Source of the DNA: Asterionellopsis glacialis
Lineage: Eukaryota; Bacillariophyta; Plagiogrammaphyceae; Rhaphoneidales; Asterionellopsidaceae
DNA: 37,063 bases
Direction of reading: 5' to 3'
NCBI GenBank assembly: GCA_014885115.2
Contig: WKLE02003856.1
Span: 1-37,063, forward strand
Under the pieces are notes generated by a model that saw only the letters and a program-made list of their open reading frames with translations, ran no database searches and was not told the origin of the DNA. The first letter of the stretch is position 1; every line of letters begins with the position of its first letter. The position numbers were made by a program, and so were the translations under genes. This document shows positions 21,245 to 32,433 of the stretch, one piece after another.

Positions 21245-21885
21245 GGTGTTGCTACTGTTGTCGTTGTTGTCGTTTTGGTGTTTGCTTTGAGCCCAGAAGA
21301 ATTGCAGTCTTGTCTTGCTACAGCTTTTTAGTGTTTGTGCAACTTGATCGTTCGCGGATGCCTGACAAGAATGACAAGAAGCGACAAAGATTTCCTTCTT
21401 TTTAGATTTTCGGCGATGGATGCCCTGCTTGAGCAAGAATTTCAAGTCCCGCCCGGCGCTTAAAGTTCGCTTCTTCTTTACATGTGCTCTTCTTTGGGAG
21501 TGGTCTTCGACGAAGGACAAGCGTTACGAGAATGGTACATCATGTACATATTTTTAATGTACATTAGACGAAATATTTTTTGCTGCCGACCGCACCTGGC
21601 AGGCCACAGAAATCCAAAATCCATCATCATCCATCAAGTGAAAAAGAGCCGACACAGATCAATGAGAAAACGGAAAAACAGACGCAACCCGACCCATCGA
21701 AGAACTCAAGAATATCAAGCATCAACGACTAGATGCATGTCCTTCACAGCACTTTTGGAAAAGGTATTGAAATGAATGTGTGAAAGGCAAAGGTGTATAT
21801 TATACGTTCCCGTAAATAGTAAGATAGTCTAGACCCTGACAATTGTTTGAGTCAACAGTTCTTTCAATCATTACAAAAAGTCATC
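21245..21885. promoter_or_regulatory. Divergent promoter region, BRO1 and AAA+ genes
   Basis: About 640 bp separate the divergent start codons. The BRO1-side 275 bp stays open in the BRO1 frame (to an upstream ATG at 21520) and is probably 5' leader. No clear TATA box or repeated element is visible. Confidence 0.45.
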
Positions 21886-24800
21886 ATGATGGATGATAAC
21901 CTCCCTTTCATATCAACCCATTCAAATTACAACAGCAGCAACAATGATTGTAATCTTGCAGAAATATCATTTGAAACATTGCATTCTCTTGGATTGCAAG
22001 CATGGGATTCTGTTATAGTAAATTATCATGGTTATGATTCTTATCAGCAACCAAAATCACTGGACACAACAACGACAATGACGACGACGACCAATAATAA
22101 ACAACAAAATAAACAAACTGATATTTCCACTCGTGCTGCTACGTTCGGAGCAACAAGTACAACAATTCTTCGTCTTGTTCCATGTGAGACATGTCAAGAA
22201 AATGTATTAAGGATACATCCACTATTATATGAATGTCTTTCTCATACTTCTCAATCCATGTTATCATTACAACAGCAACAGCTGCACCAACAAAGAGATG
22301 AAAACGACAAACAAAATGGCGTTTCAGCAACAACAACGGAAACAGGAAAAACAGATATTGCTACTACTTCATCATCAAACTCTTTGTTGCTTGCGATTGC
22401 ACCATGGTTATCGTCTTTCCCGTACTACTACGATGGCCTTGCTGATATTCTCCAGAAAGAAGAAAGTATGGAAAAAGTAGAATTTGCTTGGAAAGTACAA
22501 CCACTAACAACATTATTTTCTGCCTCGGCAACCTCTTCTATATCATGTACCACTACTACGACCAATAAGATTGAAACAATATCATCCTTGATTGTGAAAT
22601 GTCTTGTACCATCACCACTATTGGAATCATCATTCAACTCTAGCAAAAACAATGATGTTTATGATACTGCTCCTCCTCCAACAGGCTCTACAATGCTATT
22701 ATTGAACGATTGGATCACTACAGCACTCAAAGGACAATTTATTGTTCAAAGTGGATGTGTTTGTATTCTTTCCTCCAATAACAACTTGAAATATGATAAT
22801 GGCGAAAATGACATACTACTCCTTATTATTCCAAATTCTGATGCTAATAATGCCACAGATAACCCCAAAGAGCAACAGGAATGGAAGGAAGACACAAATA
22901 ATGACAATGAAACAGTATTATCATCTAGTTTATGTGTATATCAAATTGACACACAAAATTGTTCCATAACTCTTGATGTTAATGATGTCGTTGGTACTCG
23001 ACTGGACGACAATAACGATGAAAAGCACTCTATGGTTGGTACTGATAATACTCATGACAATGAAGTGTCGCTAGAGAGACACCAACAACTATCGTACTAT
23101 GATTGTCCTGGCTATGAAGAATTGCTTAATGAATTGATTTCATTGTTCCAATTTCAGGGCACAGCAGCTCCATCAGGTATATTACTAAGTGGATGTCCAG
23201 GTGTAGGAAAAAGTCGCATGGCATCTTGTGTTGCAACTGCAATACAACAACAACAACATCGACAAAAACAAGGATTGTCATCACCATCAACAATATTGAG
23301 TCAAACAATATCTGTACAAGACATACTATTACATGCATCCTACAGTACAGAATCTGAATTAGTAGATCTGATTCTTCCTCCGGAATGGTTACGATATCAA
23401 AATGATCATCAAGAACAACCAAATGTACTAAAAAATCAAAATAAAGCACCACGATTCCTTTTGATAATAGACGATTTACAAATTCTATTACAAGGTGAAG
23501 GTAATGAAGAATCAGCATATTACGATCCAGAGATATTACAAACTAAAAATGCAATCTTACAAGCAATGGATAAATTGATCCAAATGACTACCACCACCAT
23601 GCAACTACAGCAACAATGCAGCATACTTGGAATATGTCAAAATTCTATTCCATTGTCAAAAGAATTCACTTGTGTTGGTCGTCTTGAAAAGGAAGTTACA
23701 ATGTCACCACCAACTCAGTGGCAACGGGAACTCATTTTGAAAGAATTATTACAAAAACAATCGCAGCAACAACATAATCATGACCTTCGTGACATTGACA
23801 AGACCGCAATAAGTACTACAGGGATAGAAACGATAACGGCAAAAATTCCAGATCGATGGATATCAGCTTTGATACCCATGACTAGTGGTTGTGTAGCAGG
23901 TGATTTACGTCGTTTGTGTGCAGATGCATGGACACATAGATGGGCTACTAGCATGACAAAAAATTCTACCACAATTGATGATTCGGAGCAGCTACTTGTT
24001 GACAACAATATCATCGCAACTGAGGACCCTACCAACCATACACTTTTAGGGTCATCAGTAGAATCTTCCCATTCTGGAACTACCACCAGTGATATTAGTC
24101 TAAGTTGGGAGGATTTACGAGATGCGGCACAACGCTGTGTACCTTCTCAACTATCAAAGTTAGACGTCATCAAAGCACAAGTATGGCCGAAGGAATGTTA
24201 TGCAATAACCAATAATGGTAGTGTAGCAGATTACCATAAAGGTCATGATTGGAGTTGGAGAAGCTTTGGCGGGTATCAACAAGTAAAGAAACGTCTCTAC
24301 CGTACTGTTGTTGCCCCATGGAGGCATTATATTATGAATTCTCAAGCTCCAGATGATCCTTCCAAAAATAAGAAGCGAATAAGTACCATGGACGGTATTT
24401 CACCACCATCTGGAGTTTTGTTTCATGGCCCTCCAGGTGTTGGGAAAACGTTTGCTGCAAGTTGTCTAGCATCTTCCTTGGGCCTTCCGGTTGTCAAGGT
24501 AAGTTTATTGAACCAAATGATAGATGACAGATGGCATAAGTTGGTCGTTTTAGATTTTTTGACGCAAAGTTCTGACAATTGTCTCACTGTTGTTTGTGTA
24601 TCATTTTGAACCAATCATCTCGTTATAGGTTAGAGCATCGGATATTCTGGACCAATGGTTAGGGGGGTCAGAAGCAGCACTTCGATCACTCTTTTCTAGA
24701 GCCAGAGCTGCATCCCCTTGTATATTATTTTTCGATGAAATCGATGCAATTGCAACTAATCGGGAATCATCTGACGATTCCGGCACAGATGTTGCATCTC

Positions 24801-25237
24801 GTCTGCTTTCTACGTTTCTGAATGAGATGGACGGTATTTCAGGAGGAGCAGGAGGCGGTAGCAATAACACTGGAGGTGGTGTACTTGTTGTGGCAGCAAC
24901 AAATCGCATGGAAGCCTTGGATGCTGCTCTGATTCGACCTGGACGGTTAGAAGAGCACATTCTAATACCATTACCTTCCGCAAGTGACATCGTTTATATC
25001 CTTGGCATCCATCTAGAACATGTAAAGGTGGACAATGATGTGAATCTCGATGACATTGCCCACAAACTAGCCGAGCTACGTGTCAGTGGAGCTGATATTG
25101 AAGGGTTTTGCCGTGGGCTTTGCCTTGATATTTTGCGGCATAGCATGGCAGATGAAAAACCGTCCAGCCTTTCTATCACTGAAGAGCAGTTTAATAGCGC
25201 CATGAAAATTACCCTGAGGCATTTTTGTAATTCTTGA
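21886..25237 (+). CDS. Tandem AAA+ ATPase, AFG2/SPATA5L1-like (type II)
   Basis: Exons 21886-24498 and 24629-25237, with a 130-nt intron (GTAAGT...TTATAG), encode 1073 residues. The long N-terminal part is low in complexity (Gln, Asn, Thr runs). The first AAA+ module has Walker A GCPGVGKS at 436-443, but its Walker B reads LLIIDDL with Asp530 in place of the catalytic Glu. The second module is canonical: Walker A GPPGVGKT at 848-855, Walker B LFFDEID with Asp907-Glu908, sensor AATNRME and arginine-finger region IRPGRLEEH. Such proteins form hexamers that thread or remodel substrates. The second module resembles AFG2B/SPATA5L1 (ribosome maturation, Cdc48 relatives) and less so PEX1, whose first module also has Asp-Asp in Walker B but whose second has a distinctive FDEFESIAP motif not seen here. 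The two Met codons at 21886 and 21889 are the first in frame. Confidence 0.82.
24499..24628 (+). other. AAA+ gene intron
   Basis: A 130-nt phase-0 intron within the second AAA+ module, between VVK and VRASDILD. It contains an in-frame stop (TGA at 24607), so reading through would truncate the protein before Walker B. Confidence 0.88.
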
Positions 25238-25461
25238 TAGTTCAATACTTTCGACAAGCAGACAACCCTTGAATACTCCATCAAATTCAATTCTCAAATC
25301 ACCGAAGGAATTTGATGAGAAAGAAAATAAGAGCAATAGAATATATCACTATAGTTTATACTGAAATCCAAGATTCGCTTTTCTCTGCCTGTAGCCAGTC
25401 GCAATAATATACACACTATCATTGTTTCCCTGACCTTTTAATGCTCACTATTAGCATTAGT

Positions 25462-27725
25462 TCAGGTAAGACCTATATTTTCTCCCATTAGGGCCATTTG
25501 GACATTGTGCTCATCTCGTCTGACAAAGAAGAAAATTAATAAATTGAATATCCCGCAGAAAACCCAACCAAGAACTCCAACATTGAATGCTGGCGTTCTT
25601 CCACCCAAATGATCAATCAACATGGCCACAAATACAGGTCCTAAACCTCTCCCAAAATCGTCGAATGTGTTGAAGACTGCAAAGGCTTGCCCACGCTGTG
25701 TTGGCAGAGTTACATTTTGAAGTGTCGCCTTTATGATTGGTCCAGTCACACTACTTCCGATCCCTGATGAAGCCGAAATAATGACAGTTGACCATATTGG
25801 ACTGCTCGAAGTTACAGTGTTGATGACTAAATTAATAGAAAGGCATAGATAGATATTAGATTTGCACCAAAACAAACTTCTCTCAACACATTAAAATTGA
25901 TTTTGGGAAACTATTTAAATGGACTTACGCAAGTAAAAAGGTATGCATCCAAGAATAGCTGCTGAACCAGCTAATAATGCAGGATACCGTCGATCTATAG
26001 CGTACAAGTAATTTCCGCAATATCCACCTAAAAACATGCCAAGCATGTTGCCTACTCCAAATACTAAGATAACGAGGGTTGCTTGCTATCATCGCACACG
26101 GGGAACAATCCGAGCTTAAAGTGAGTAACATAAATTGGTAACACAATCTCCCCGTTTCTTTTTCGCTTTCTTTAAAACAATAGACACTTGCTCTGGGGAC
26201 TCACCTCTACCGTCATACCACGATTTTCTGCCAAGTAATCATTAAGGTAAGTGTTGATAATACCCCAAGGAACACAACCAGGTGCTCCCTGAAACATGGC
26301 AAGCAAGACTGTTGGAGTAGACATGAGAGACAAGAATTTTCGTAGACGACTTGCCCAAGACATGTACGAGTTGTGATAACATTCACCACCACAACTATCA
26401 TTTTGGCCACTCAGCAAATGCTCTCTAGACCCAAGAGCACCACAAATATTCGATTGATGGTCATGACTTGAATCATTCTTCGTTTTTGTGCGGCGGTACC
26501 TCATTTTGTTATTGTTGTTTAAGCACTCTCTTGCATCATTATTTGTTGTGGAATCTTCACCATCACTTTGTTGTTGATCTGCATTTGTCAAATTTAATCG
26601 AGGACATAATTCTACCGTTGACAATTCGGATAATCCCGATGATAAGGATGAATGACTGTTTTCATACTTTCTTTCCGACATTGACGCTGCTTCAAAACCT
26701 TCAACGAGACCCGGCTCTACAGATACTTCCTCCTGTTGTTGTCGCAAAAAGGATTGTTCTTGTTGTTGCACAACGGCTTCTTCCATACCACCACGTGGAG
26801 GATCTTCAATAGTTATGGCAACCAAGGCTGCGCATACCAAGGCGGGAACACTTACAACTAAAAAAGGTAATCTCCATCCAAATGTTGGTCCTAAAAATCC
26901 AGCTATACCCTGTCCTAAACCAATACCCACACCTGTTCCCATACCCACTACAGCTGAAACACCATGCCGTTCACCAGCTACAAACAAATCGCCCAATACA
27001 GAGTAAATCAGAGGTAAGGCTCCACCTACACTAAATCCTGTAATGGCACGGCAAGCATACAATTGCGGATACGTTGTAGAAAAGTATGTTGCCAGACATG
27101 CTCCCTCACCAATAGCAACTGTTATGGCAAACAATATACTGTAGCATCATACCCAGGAGATTTTTCAATTTTTAAAATGAACAAACAAAAATCATACATT
27201 TAGAATGTGTTGGTGTTATTGTACATCTTTTTATAATTGCCTTTTTTTCTTCTACAACACGTACCTTCGATCTCTTTGATCGGCAAGACATCCAATAATG
27301 AAACTTGCTGGTGCACCTAATATCCAAAAGGCAAGAGCAATGTCACCACCTAATTTTTTGTCACGTTCTAAGTCCGTAAATTCAAATTCGTTTGCTATAG
27401 CAGATAAATTGGGTGATAATAAATTTTGATCGGCAAACAACAATATAGTTGTGACAGTATATAGTGATACAGCCCATTGTCGTTGTCGTTTTGGTTGCGT
27501 TGGTATAATCATATTATTGTCATGATTGGTGTTATTGCTGTTTGAAGAAGAAGGAGAAATATCACCATCACCATTATTTTGGAAACTATTGATACTGTAA
27601 TGGCTATTACGGCTGTTATCTGAGGATGACGACGACGACGATGATTCTTGTAACGTAGGAGAAGAATTATGACCCATTTCTTTGGAAAGTTGGGTATAGT
27701 TTACGGCTGTTGGACTGGAAGCCAT
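25462..27725 (-). CDS. Major facilitator superfamily transporter, Spinster-like
   Basis: Four exons, 27725-27265, 27138-26205, 26085-25929 and 25826-25462, with GT-AG introns of 126, 119 and 102 nt, give 638 residues. A Ser/Asn-rich cytosolic N-terminus of about 85 residues precedes about 12 membrane helices. TM1 contains LLFADQNLLSPNLSAIANEF. The loop after TM2 has GCLADQRDRR, the MFS motif A, and GFSVGGALPLIYSVLGDLF is the TM4 region. A long hydrophilic loop, rich in Gln, Ser, Asn and acidic residues, separates the two halves. The C-terminal half carries NTFDDFGRGLGPVFVAMLID. Overall it resembles Spinster-type lysosomal lipid or sugar carriers, but the substrate cannot be read from sequence. 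It converges on the AAA+ gene, with stop codons about 225 bp apart. Confidence 0.85.
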
Positions 27726-28694
27726 TTTCGTGTATGATTATATGAGATGGATGAATGTTTTGGTTGTGACGATCTTATCATTGTATGGTACTACTGTACA
27801 AACATTGCGTATCAACTTTCACCACTCTCTTCTTTTCTTGTCAAAAAAGTATGTATGATTATTATGGTATCGTACAAACAGTCTGATGATTCGAATTCCT
27901 TTCCGAAACTCACAGACAACTAATCAAGAACCCAAGTTTGCAAGAAAGACTATGTTTGTTGGTGTTTGGTTGGGGTTCTCTGTCTTTGATTTCTAGGGGC
28001 CGTGTTGACGATGTGTGCTGTATGATTTTGCGACATGAAATGTAATGGGCGACATGTTCTGTCCTCATCTGTGTGACATCATCTGTCTTGTTCGATTTTC
28101 GAATTTTGGCGAACAGAATAAGAAAATTCACTCCTGCTCAGTTAGGGATCGATATTTCTAGCTGACGTAAGGATGGGTACGGAGTCTAAAAAAGAGGGAT
28201 GCAAGAACTATTTAGAACTCAAGAACAGATGAGCTGTTGTTGATGTTGATGTTGATGTTGATGTTACAGTTGGTACACTAAGAAATTCAAAAATAGAGGA
28301 TTCCGTATTAAAAAAGTATATGCAAAGTTGCAGGGATGGGTCAACACCACCTACTAATCCATGTGGTGGCTCATTCATGATGTGAATATTATTATTTGGT
28401 GAGATATCTTTTCACGACGAGCCCCCAGAAGCCCTCCCAAAATGCTAACACGTAAAAGTCAATATCATACCTACGGTTAAACGAAAAAAAACATTAATTT
28501 ACACATCTTACTCTCTATTAACTCTACAAGAGCCAATTTGTGTGTATGTGTGTGCTATTCTAAACTTTTGATAATCACAATAATTTCATTCTCTTTATAT
28601 ATATTTTTTAAATACGATCGTCGATGTGATCACCATACTTTTTCAAATGTTGTAGGTTCATCATACACAAGTACTAAAATGATACTCCCTTTAT
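27726..28694. other. Intergenic spacer upstream of the Spinster-like gene
   Basis: No supported gene. A (TGTTGA)n microsatellite of about five units lies at 28235-28265. The left part is the promoter of the transporter gene and the right part the 3' flank of the sorting nexin. Confidence 0.5.
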
Positions 28695-29966
28695 TCAAGC
28701 TTCTGATTTGCCTGCGTCAGTTGCAGTATCAGCAGAGGCAGCTAATTTCTCATGTGATTCCTTCAATTCAGGAACTAATTTTTCAAATGCTTCACACGTT
28801 AATTTTGAATATTTGACTTGAAGTTCTGCATAATCTAACATACATTTGGCTAAATCTTGTTCAATCAATGGTTGGATACGTTTTCCTTCGCGTAACAAAC
28901 GATGTGATCCGTCATCCAAACTCGTACGTGCCACATCTGATTCCTTTTCTGCCTTTTCTTTATCATTTTCCGCTTGTTTTAATATAATTGCCGACTTGCC
29001 AGCCTTTTGTGCCTTGACTATATCATTGGTTCGATCTTGAACTTGTTTGATGCGTGTGGTGTAAGTCACTTGAAGGTCCTTGCGTTTGGATAATGCAGCT
29101 CTCCACGCCTGAACCACCAATGCCAAGTCTTGCACGGCCTCTTCCAACTTTTCTTGTTCCATATCTGTTTGAGCATTCAATGTACCCATGCCAATTTCGG
29201 ATATACCAGTTGCAGCAAAATCTATCATTTTGAAAGTTGTATCTGGTTGGTCAGGACAGTTCCTATTCTCATGTGTAAGTTTCCAAGCACTCAATATAGA
29301 ACTGAATTCTTTCATGGCCACTGATTTCGCCTTGGTCGAACCTACAAGGGCTGTCGCTTGCGTATGAAGACGTTTGACATGGTCATCAAGTTGATAGACG
29401 TAGTCTTTCATGAGGGCAATATCTGGATCTTCCGGTGTTTCTTCCAAATCTAAATTACCACGTTTGACTGACATCATGACACGTCCACGTGCCACTAAAT
29501 TACGAACTCCCTTCTTGATGGCACCACCCTTGTTATTGCTCTCGTCGGTATCATGTGGTAAGAAATCTTTTTCATTCTCCTCCAAGCTTTTGGTGGGATC
29601 TGCCTTTTCCATTTTGGTTTTCCCTAAATCAAAATCATCGCCAAAGTCCAAAGTCATGAAGGGTGTCATGGAGGGGGCATTCACCAGTTCAGGATGGTCG
29701 CATACCTTTTTCAAGAATTTATGCAACTGAGTCGTCCGTTCTTGTATTAATTCTTCCGAGAATTTATCCTTGTTGGTCAAGGCACGACGATGTGGGATAA
29801 TGGGGACAATAGCACCGGGACGTTCCGTCATGAGACGACTGTACAACCATTGAAAATCAGAATATCGACGACGTACAAATGTTTTTGGGGTTTCCACACA
29901 GTACGTCGTGTATTGACTCCGTCCTTCGCCCTCGTTACGTGGACTTGTAACCTTGGCTAATACCAT
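28695..29966 (-). CDS. PX-BAR sorting nexin (SNX1/Vps5-like)
   Basis: Single-exon frame of 423 residues from ATG 29966. The N-terminal PX domain (about 1-105) contains the phosphoinositide-contacting RRRYSDF at 32-38, and a Pro-containing loop VPIIPHRRAL. A linker of about 50 residues with acidic and basic patches leads to a helical Vps5/BAR region (about 165-410) rich in Lys/Glu heptads, including SILSAWKLTHENRN, WRAALSKRKDLQVTYTTRI and a C-terminal VPELKESHEKLAA. Such proteins bind PI3P-marked endosomes and bend membranes, usually with the retromer. Length and layout suit SNX1/2 or Vps5 without their long N-terminal extension. Confidence 0.88.
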   Translation of the reverse strand: MVLAKVTSPRNEGEGRSQYTTYCVETPKTFVRRRYSDFQWLYSRLMTERPGAIVPIIPHRRALTNKDKFSEELIQERTTQLHKFLKKVCDHPELVNAPSMTPFMTLDFGDDFDLGKTKMEKADPTKSLEENEKDFLPHDTDESNNKGGAIKKGVRNLVARGRVMMSVKRGNLDLEETPEDPDIALMKDYVYQLDDHVKRLHTQATALVGSTKAKSVAMKEFSSILSAWKLTHENRNCPDQPDTTFKMIDFAATGISEIGMGTLNAQTDMEQEKLEEAVQDLALVVQAWRAALSKRKDLQVTYTTRIKQVQDRTNDIVKAQKAGKSAIILKQAENDKEKAEKESDVARTSLDDGSHRLLREGKRIQPLIEQDLAKCMLDYAELQVKYSKLTCEAFEKLVPELKESHEKLAASADTATDAGKSEA

Positions 29967-32433
29967 GATGGAATGGGATTACAGTAAGGTCTTTTCTGCG
30001 TGACTCTATTTGATGCGACTCTCTCTGAAAGACGCCTTGGTTTGTTCAGAGGCAGTGCTGTGTGTTGTTAAAACTTGCGAGGTGGTGCCGATTCGTGGTT
30101 TCAAGTTGATAATTCTGTAGTATGTTTAAGCCTGTGTTAAATAATAAATGATTCAAATATTTTATTTTGCACATGAAATATGTGATAAGTGTGGACAAGA
30201 AAATAGAAATATGAGCGTTTTTATACATTTCAATAACCTACTAGTTACGGTTGTTTCTTGTAGGCTGGCGACGCGAGCATTTGCCGCCTCTCTAAGAGGA
30301 CTACTCGGCCCCCGAAAAGATTCGAAGGATCCAGGAGGAGAAAAAAATGCTCCAACGGAAAAATATTAGGCACTCTAAGGATAGCGGTAATGATGACAAA
30401 CAGACAGTCCAGTCTGTCCCAATCCGTCTCTGCGAATTGATGTTTTTCCAACACCGAATGTGCCCGCGTGCCACAGATTTTTGAAAATACGTGAAAGCTA
30501 CGCAAATCTTCTTTCCTGATGGCTTGTGTCGTTCGTTTCGCCGTCAGTGTTGGTTTCCCACATAAAAATTTCATTTTGAAGATTATGACGACCATCCAAA
30601 TATAATGATGGGAACCAACAATCAACAAAAGTGTTGTTCGTCTCACAACTTTTGGTATCGACATGACGATATTCTTTCGAATTGATATATGAAATTACAA
30701 ACGAATGTAAGTGCACCACACCAATCTTGATCATGTTGACAGAGGAGATTACTAACTTTTTCGAACATCAATTCCACCATTGCTGCTGCAGGGTGATCCG
30801 CTTAACGAAAATATGACCAAGGTTCTACAATGATTGTCAACAATGATGCCGTAAGATTTCCTTTCTGCGCTAATGACCGTGGAGAACATTTGGGTGACCG
30901 CCTGTATTTACCCTTTTGTGCATGGAACAATATATTTCGCTCTTTTTTTAATGGAGATTGTTCGTGTCATTGCAAGAGAACAAGGTATCGTGATGAATGA
31001 ACCTCTAAACTTGAATGCAGACGAGGCGCTCGATCGCAGTGGTTCAATACGTCATCAAGATTTTAGAAAGATGCCGAATTAGCAACTGTATCATTATTTG
31101 AACGGTCTGCAAGTTTCCTGCCAATGGCCGAGCTTGAAGTTGACGAGCTGAACTGGGTTGACTTCTCAACTTTTTCTATTTTACCACGATTTTTTTGTCT
31201 TTGTTTGGATCAGACTTGACGTCGTTAGTATCTTTTTGCGACCATTAGTTTGAAGCTTATTGTCGTGCAAATACCAAAACGATTTCTCACACAAAAAGAA
31301 TTTTATTCTCATGTTTGAGATGGACGGCCCTCATCGAAAGTGTGACATTGAACGTTACCATACCATGTTGAAGCAACAAATAAAGAATTGACGCTTTCAT
31401 TTATTTTCTCCATGCAGGTGAGTGAATCGTATCAAAACATTTCCTGCTCGAATTGCGATGCCTTGCGTAATAATGTGTATGATGGACTTTTGGGGGAAAT
31501 GATGAAAATTTTAAAAAAACACAAGGATCGATAGGACTGAAAATCCGTGATGAGCCTGTTTCAATTATAAAAAATGTTTGATCCCCATCATTAAGATTCC
31601 AATCGTTTCAAAGGACATCTATTTATTGTGTAGAACTAACGATTTCTCGTGCATTATTTTGTTCCTCGATATAATATGTAGGTTTCAACTTTTTGGTTTC
31701 GTGCAATTTTGTAATGCTTTGGCGACTTTTTTTTAAAAAAAGGCTGTGAGTTATCTAGGTATGCTCCGCCATAGAATTGCTGTGTTTTCATTAGGTAGAC
31801 TTTAAGTTTAAAAAGGGAATTTCACATACGACATTGAGCCCATCTAAAATACCATACGCAATGCCACAACAAGGGGCAAAGTCCTCCTTTTCAAATGATT
31901 TCGACTCGTGCTGTATACAAATTGTTGGGTTACTTCTTGTCTCTTTTCCGTATAAACATAAACTCCACCTATGGTTAGCATCATTCTTTCTGAACATGGA
32001 TGTATTGGGAGAAGAACCTGTACTGTTTTGAGTAGAGGTCTCCTGAGACAGGGAGATTTGTTTTTTTGGTGGGTGGGGGATTGTTATGGGGTTTTGGGGG
32101 TTTAGTAGGGGGGGCCTGTTCAAAGTGCACAGCCAGGCATCGAGAGGGAATGATTTCTCAACGCAGCTCTTCGCCACAGCATCCTCACGGTTAACGTGTT
32201 GGAAGCTGATCTTCTCGCGGTATCTAGCGGTGCTTCTCTTCGTCATCACAGGTGATGTTGATTTCTTTTTTGAGTAAGTCAAAAAAGGATAAGTACTGTA
32301 AAGAGATTCTATACGAGTACGATCATGGTTAATCAAATGACGCGAAAGTCAAGAGCAATTGCTCCGTGGGACAAATTAAGGAACGCGACCGCGATCATTT
32401 ATATTATTTTACATTCATTCATCGAAATGATCC
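29967..32433. other. 2.4-kb stretch with no supported gene
   Basis: Contains the sorting nexin promoter at its left end. Minus-strand frames at 30245-30664 and 31791-32336 and a plus-strand frame at 30873-31082 lack recognisable domains and have unconvincing composition. A G-rich tract at 32069-32114 is listed separately. Missing 5' exons of the M1AP-like gene could lie here. Confidence 0.45.
32069..32114 (+). other. G-rich tract with quadruplex potential
   Basis: Five or more runs of three to seven G are spaced by 1, 8, 4 and 7 bases, with one TTTTGGGGG stretch resembling telomeric repeats. Four-tract G-quadruplex formation on this strand looks feasible. It lies about 320 bp upstream of the putative first exon of the M1AP-like gene. 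Confidence 0.6.

Noticed and set aside
21886..25237. Firm assignment of the AAA+ protein to PEX1
   Set aside because: The first-module Asp-Asp fits, but the second module lacks the PEX1 motif (FDEFESIAP and TDRVVNQ). The family was therefore left at AFG2/SPATA5L1-like.
30245..30664. A 139-codon minus-strand gene
   Set aside because: No domain, no splice support, and composition typical of a chance frame.
31791..32336. A 181-codon minus-strand gene
   Set aside because: Its composition is uneven, its Pro-rich part is only the complement of the G-rich tract, and no domain is recognisable. Kept as unexplained sequence.
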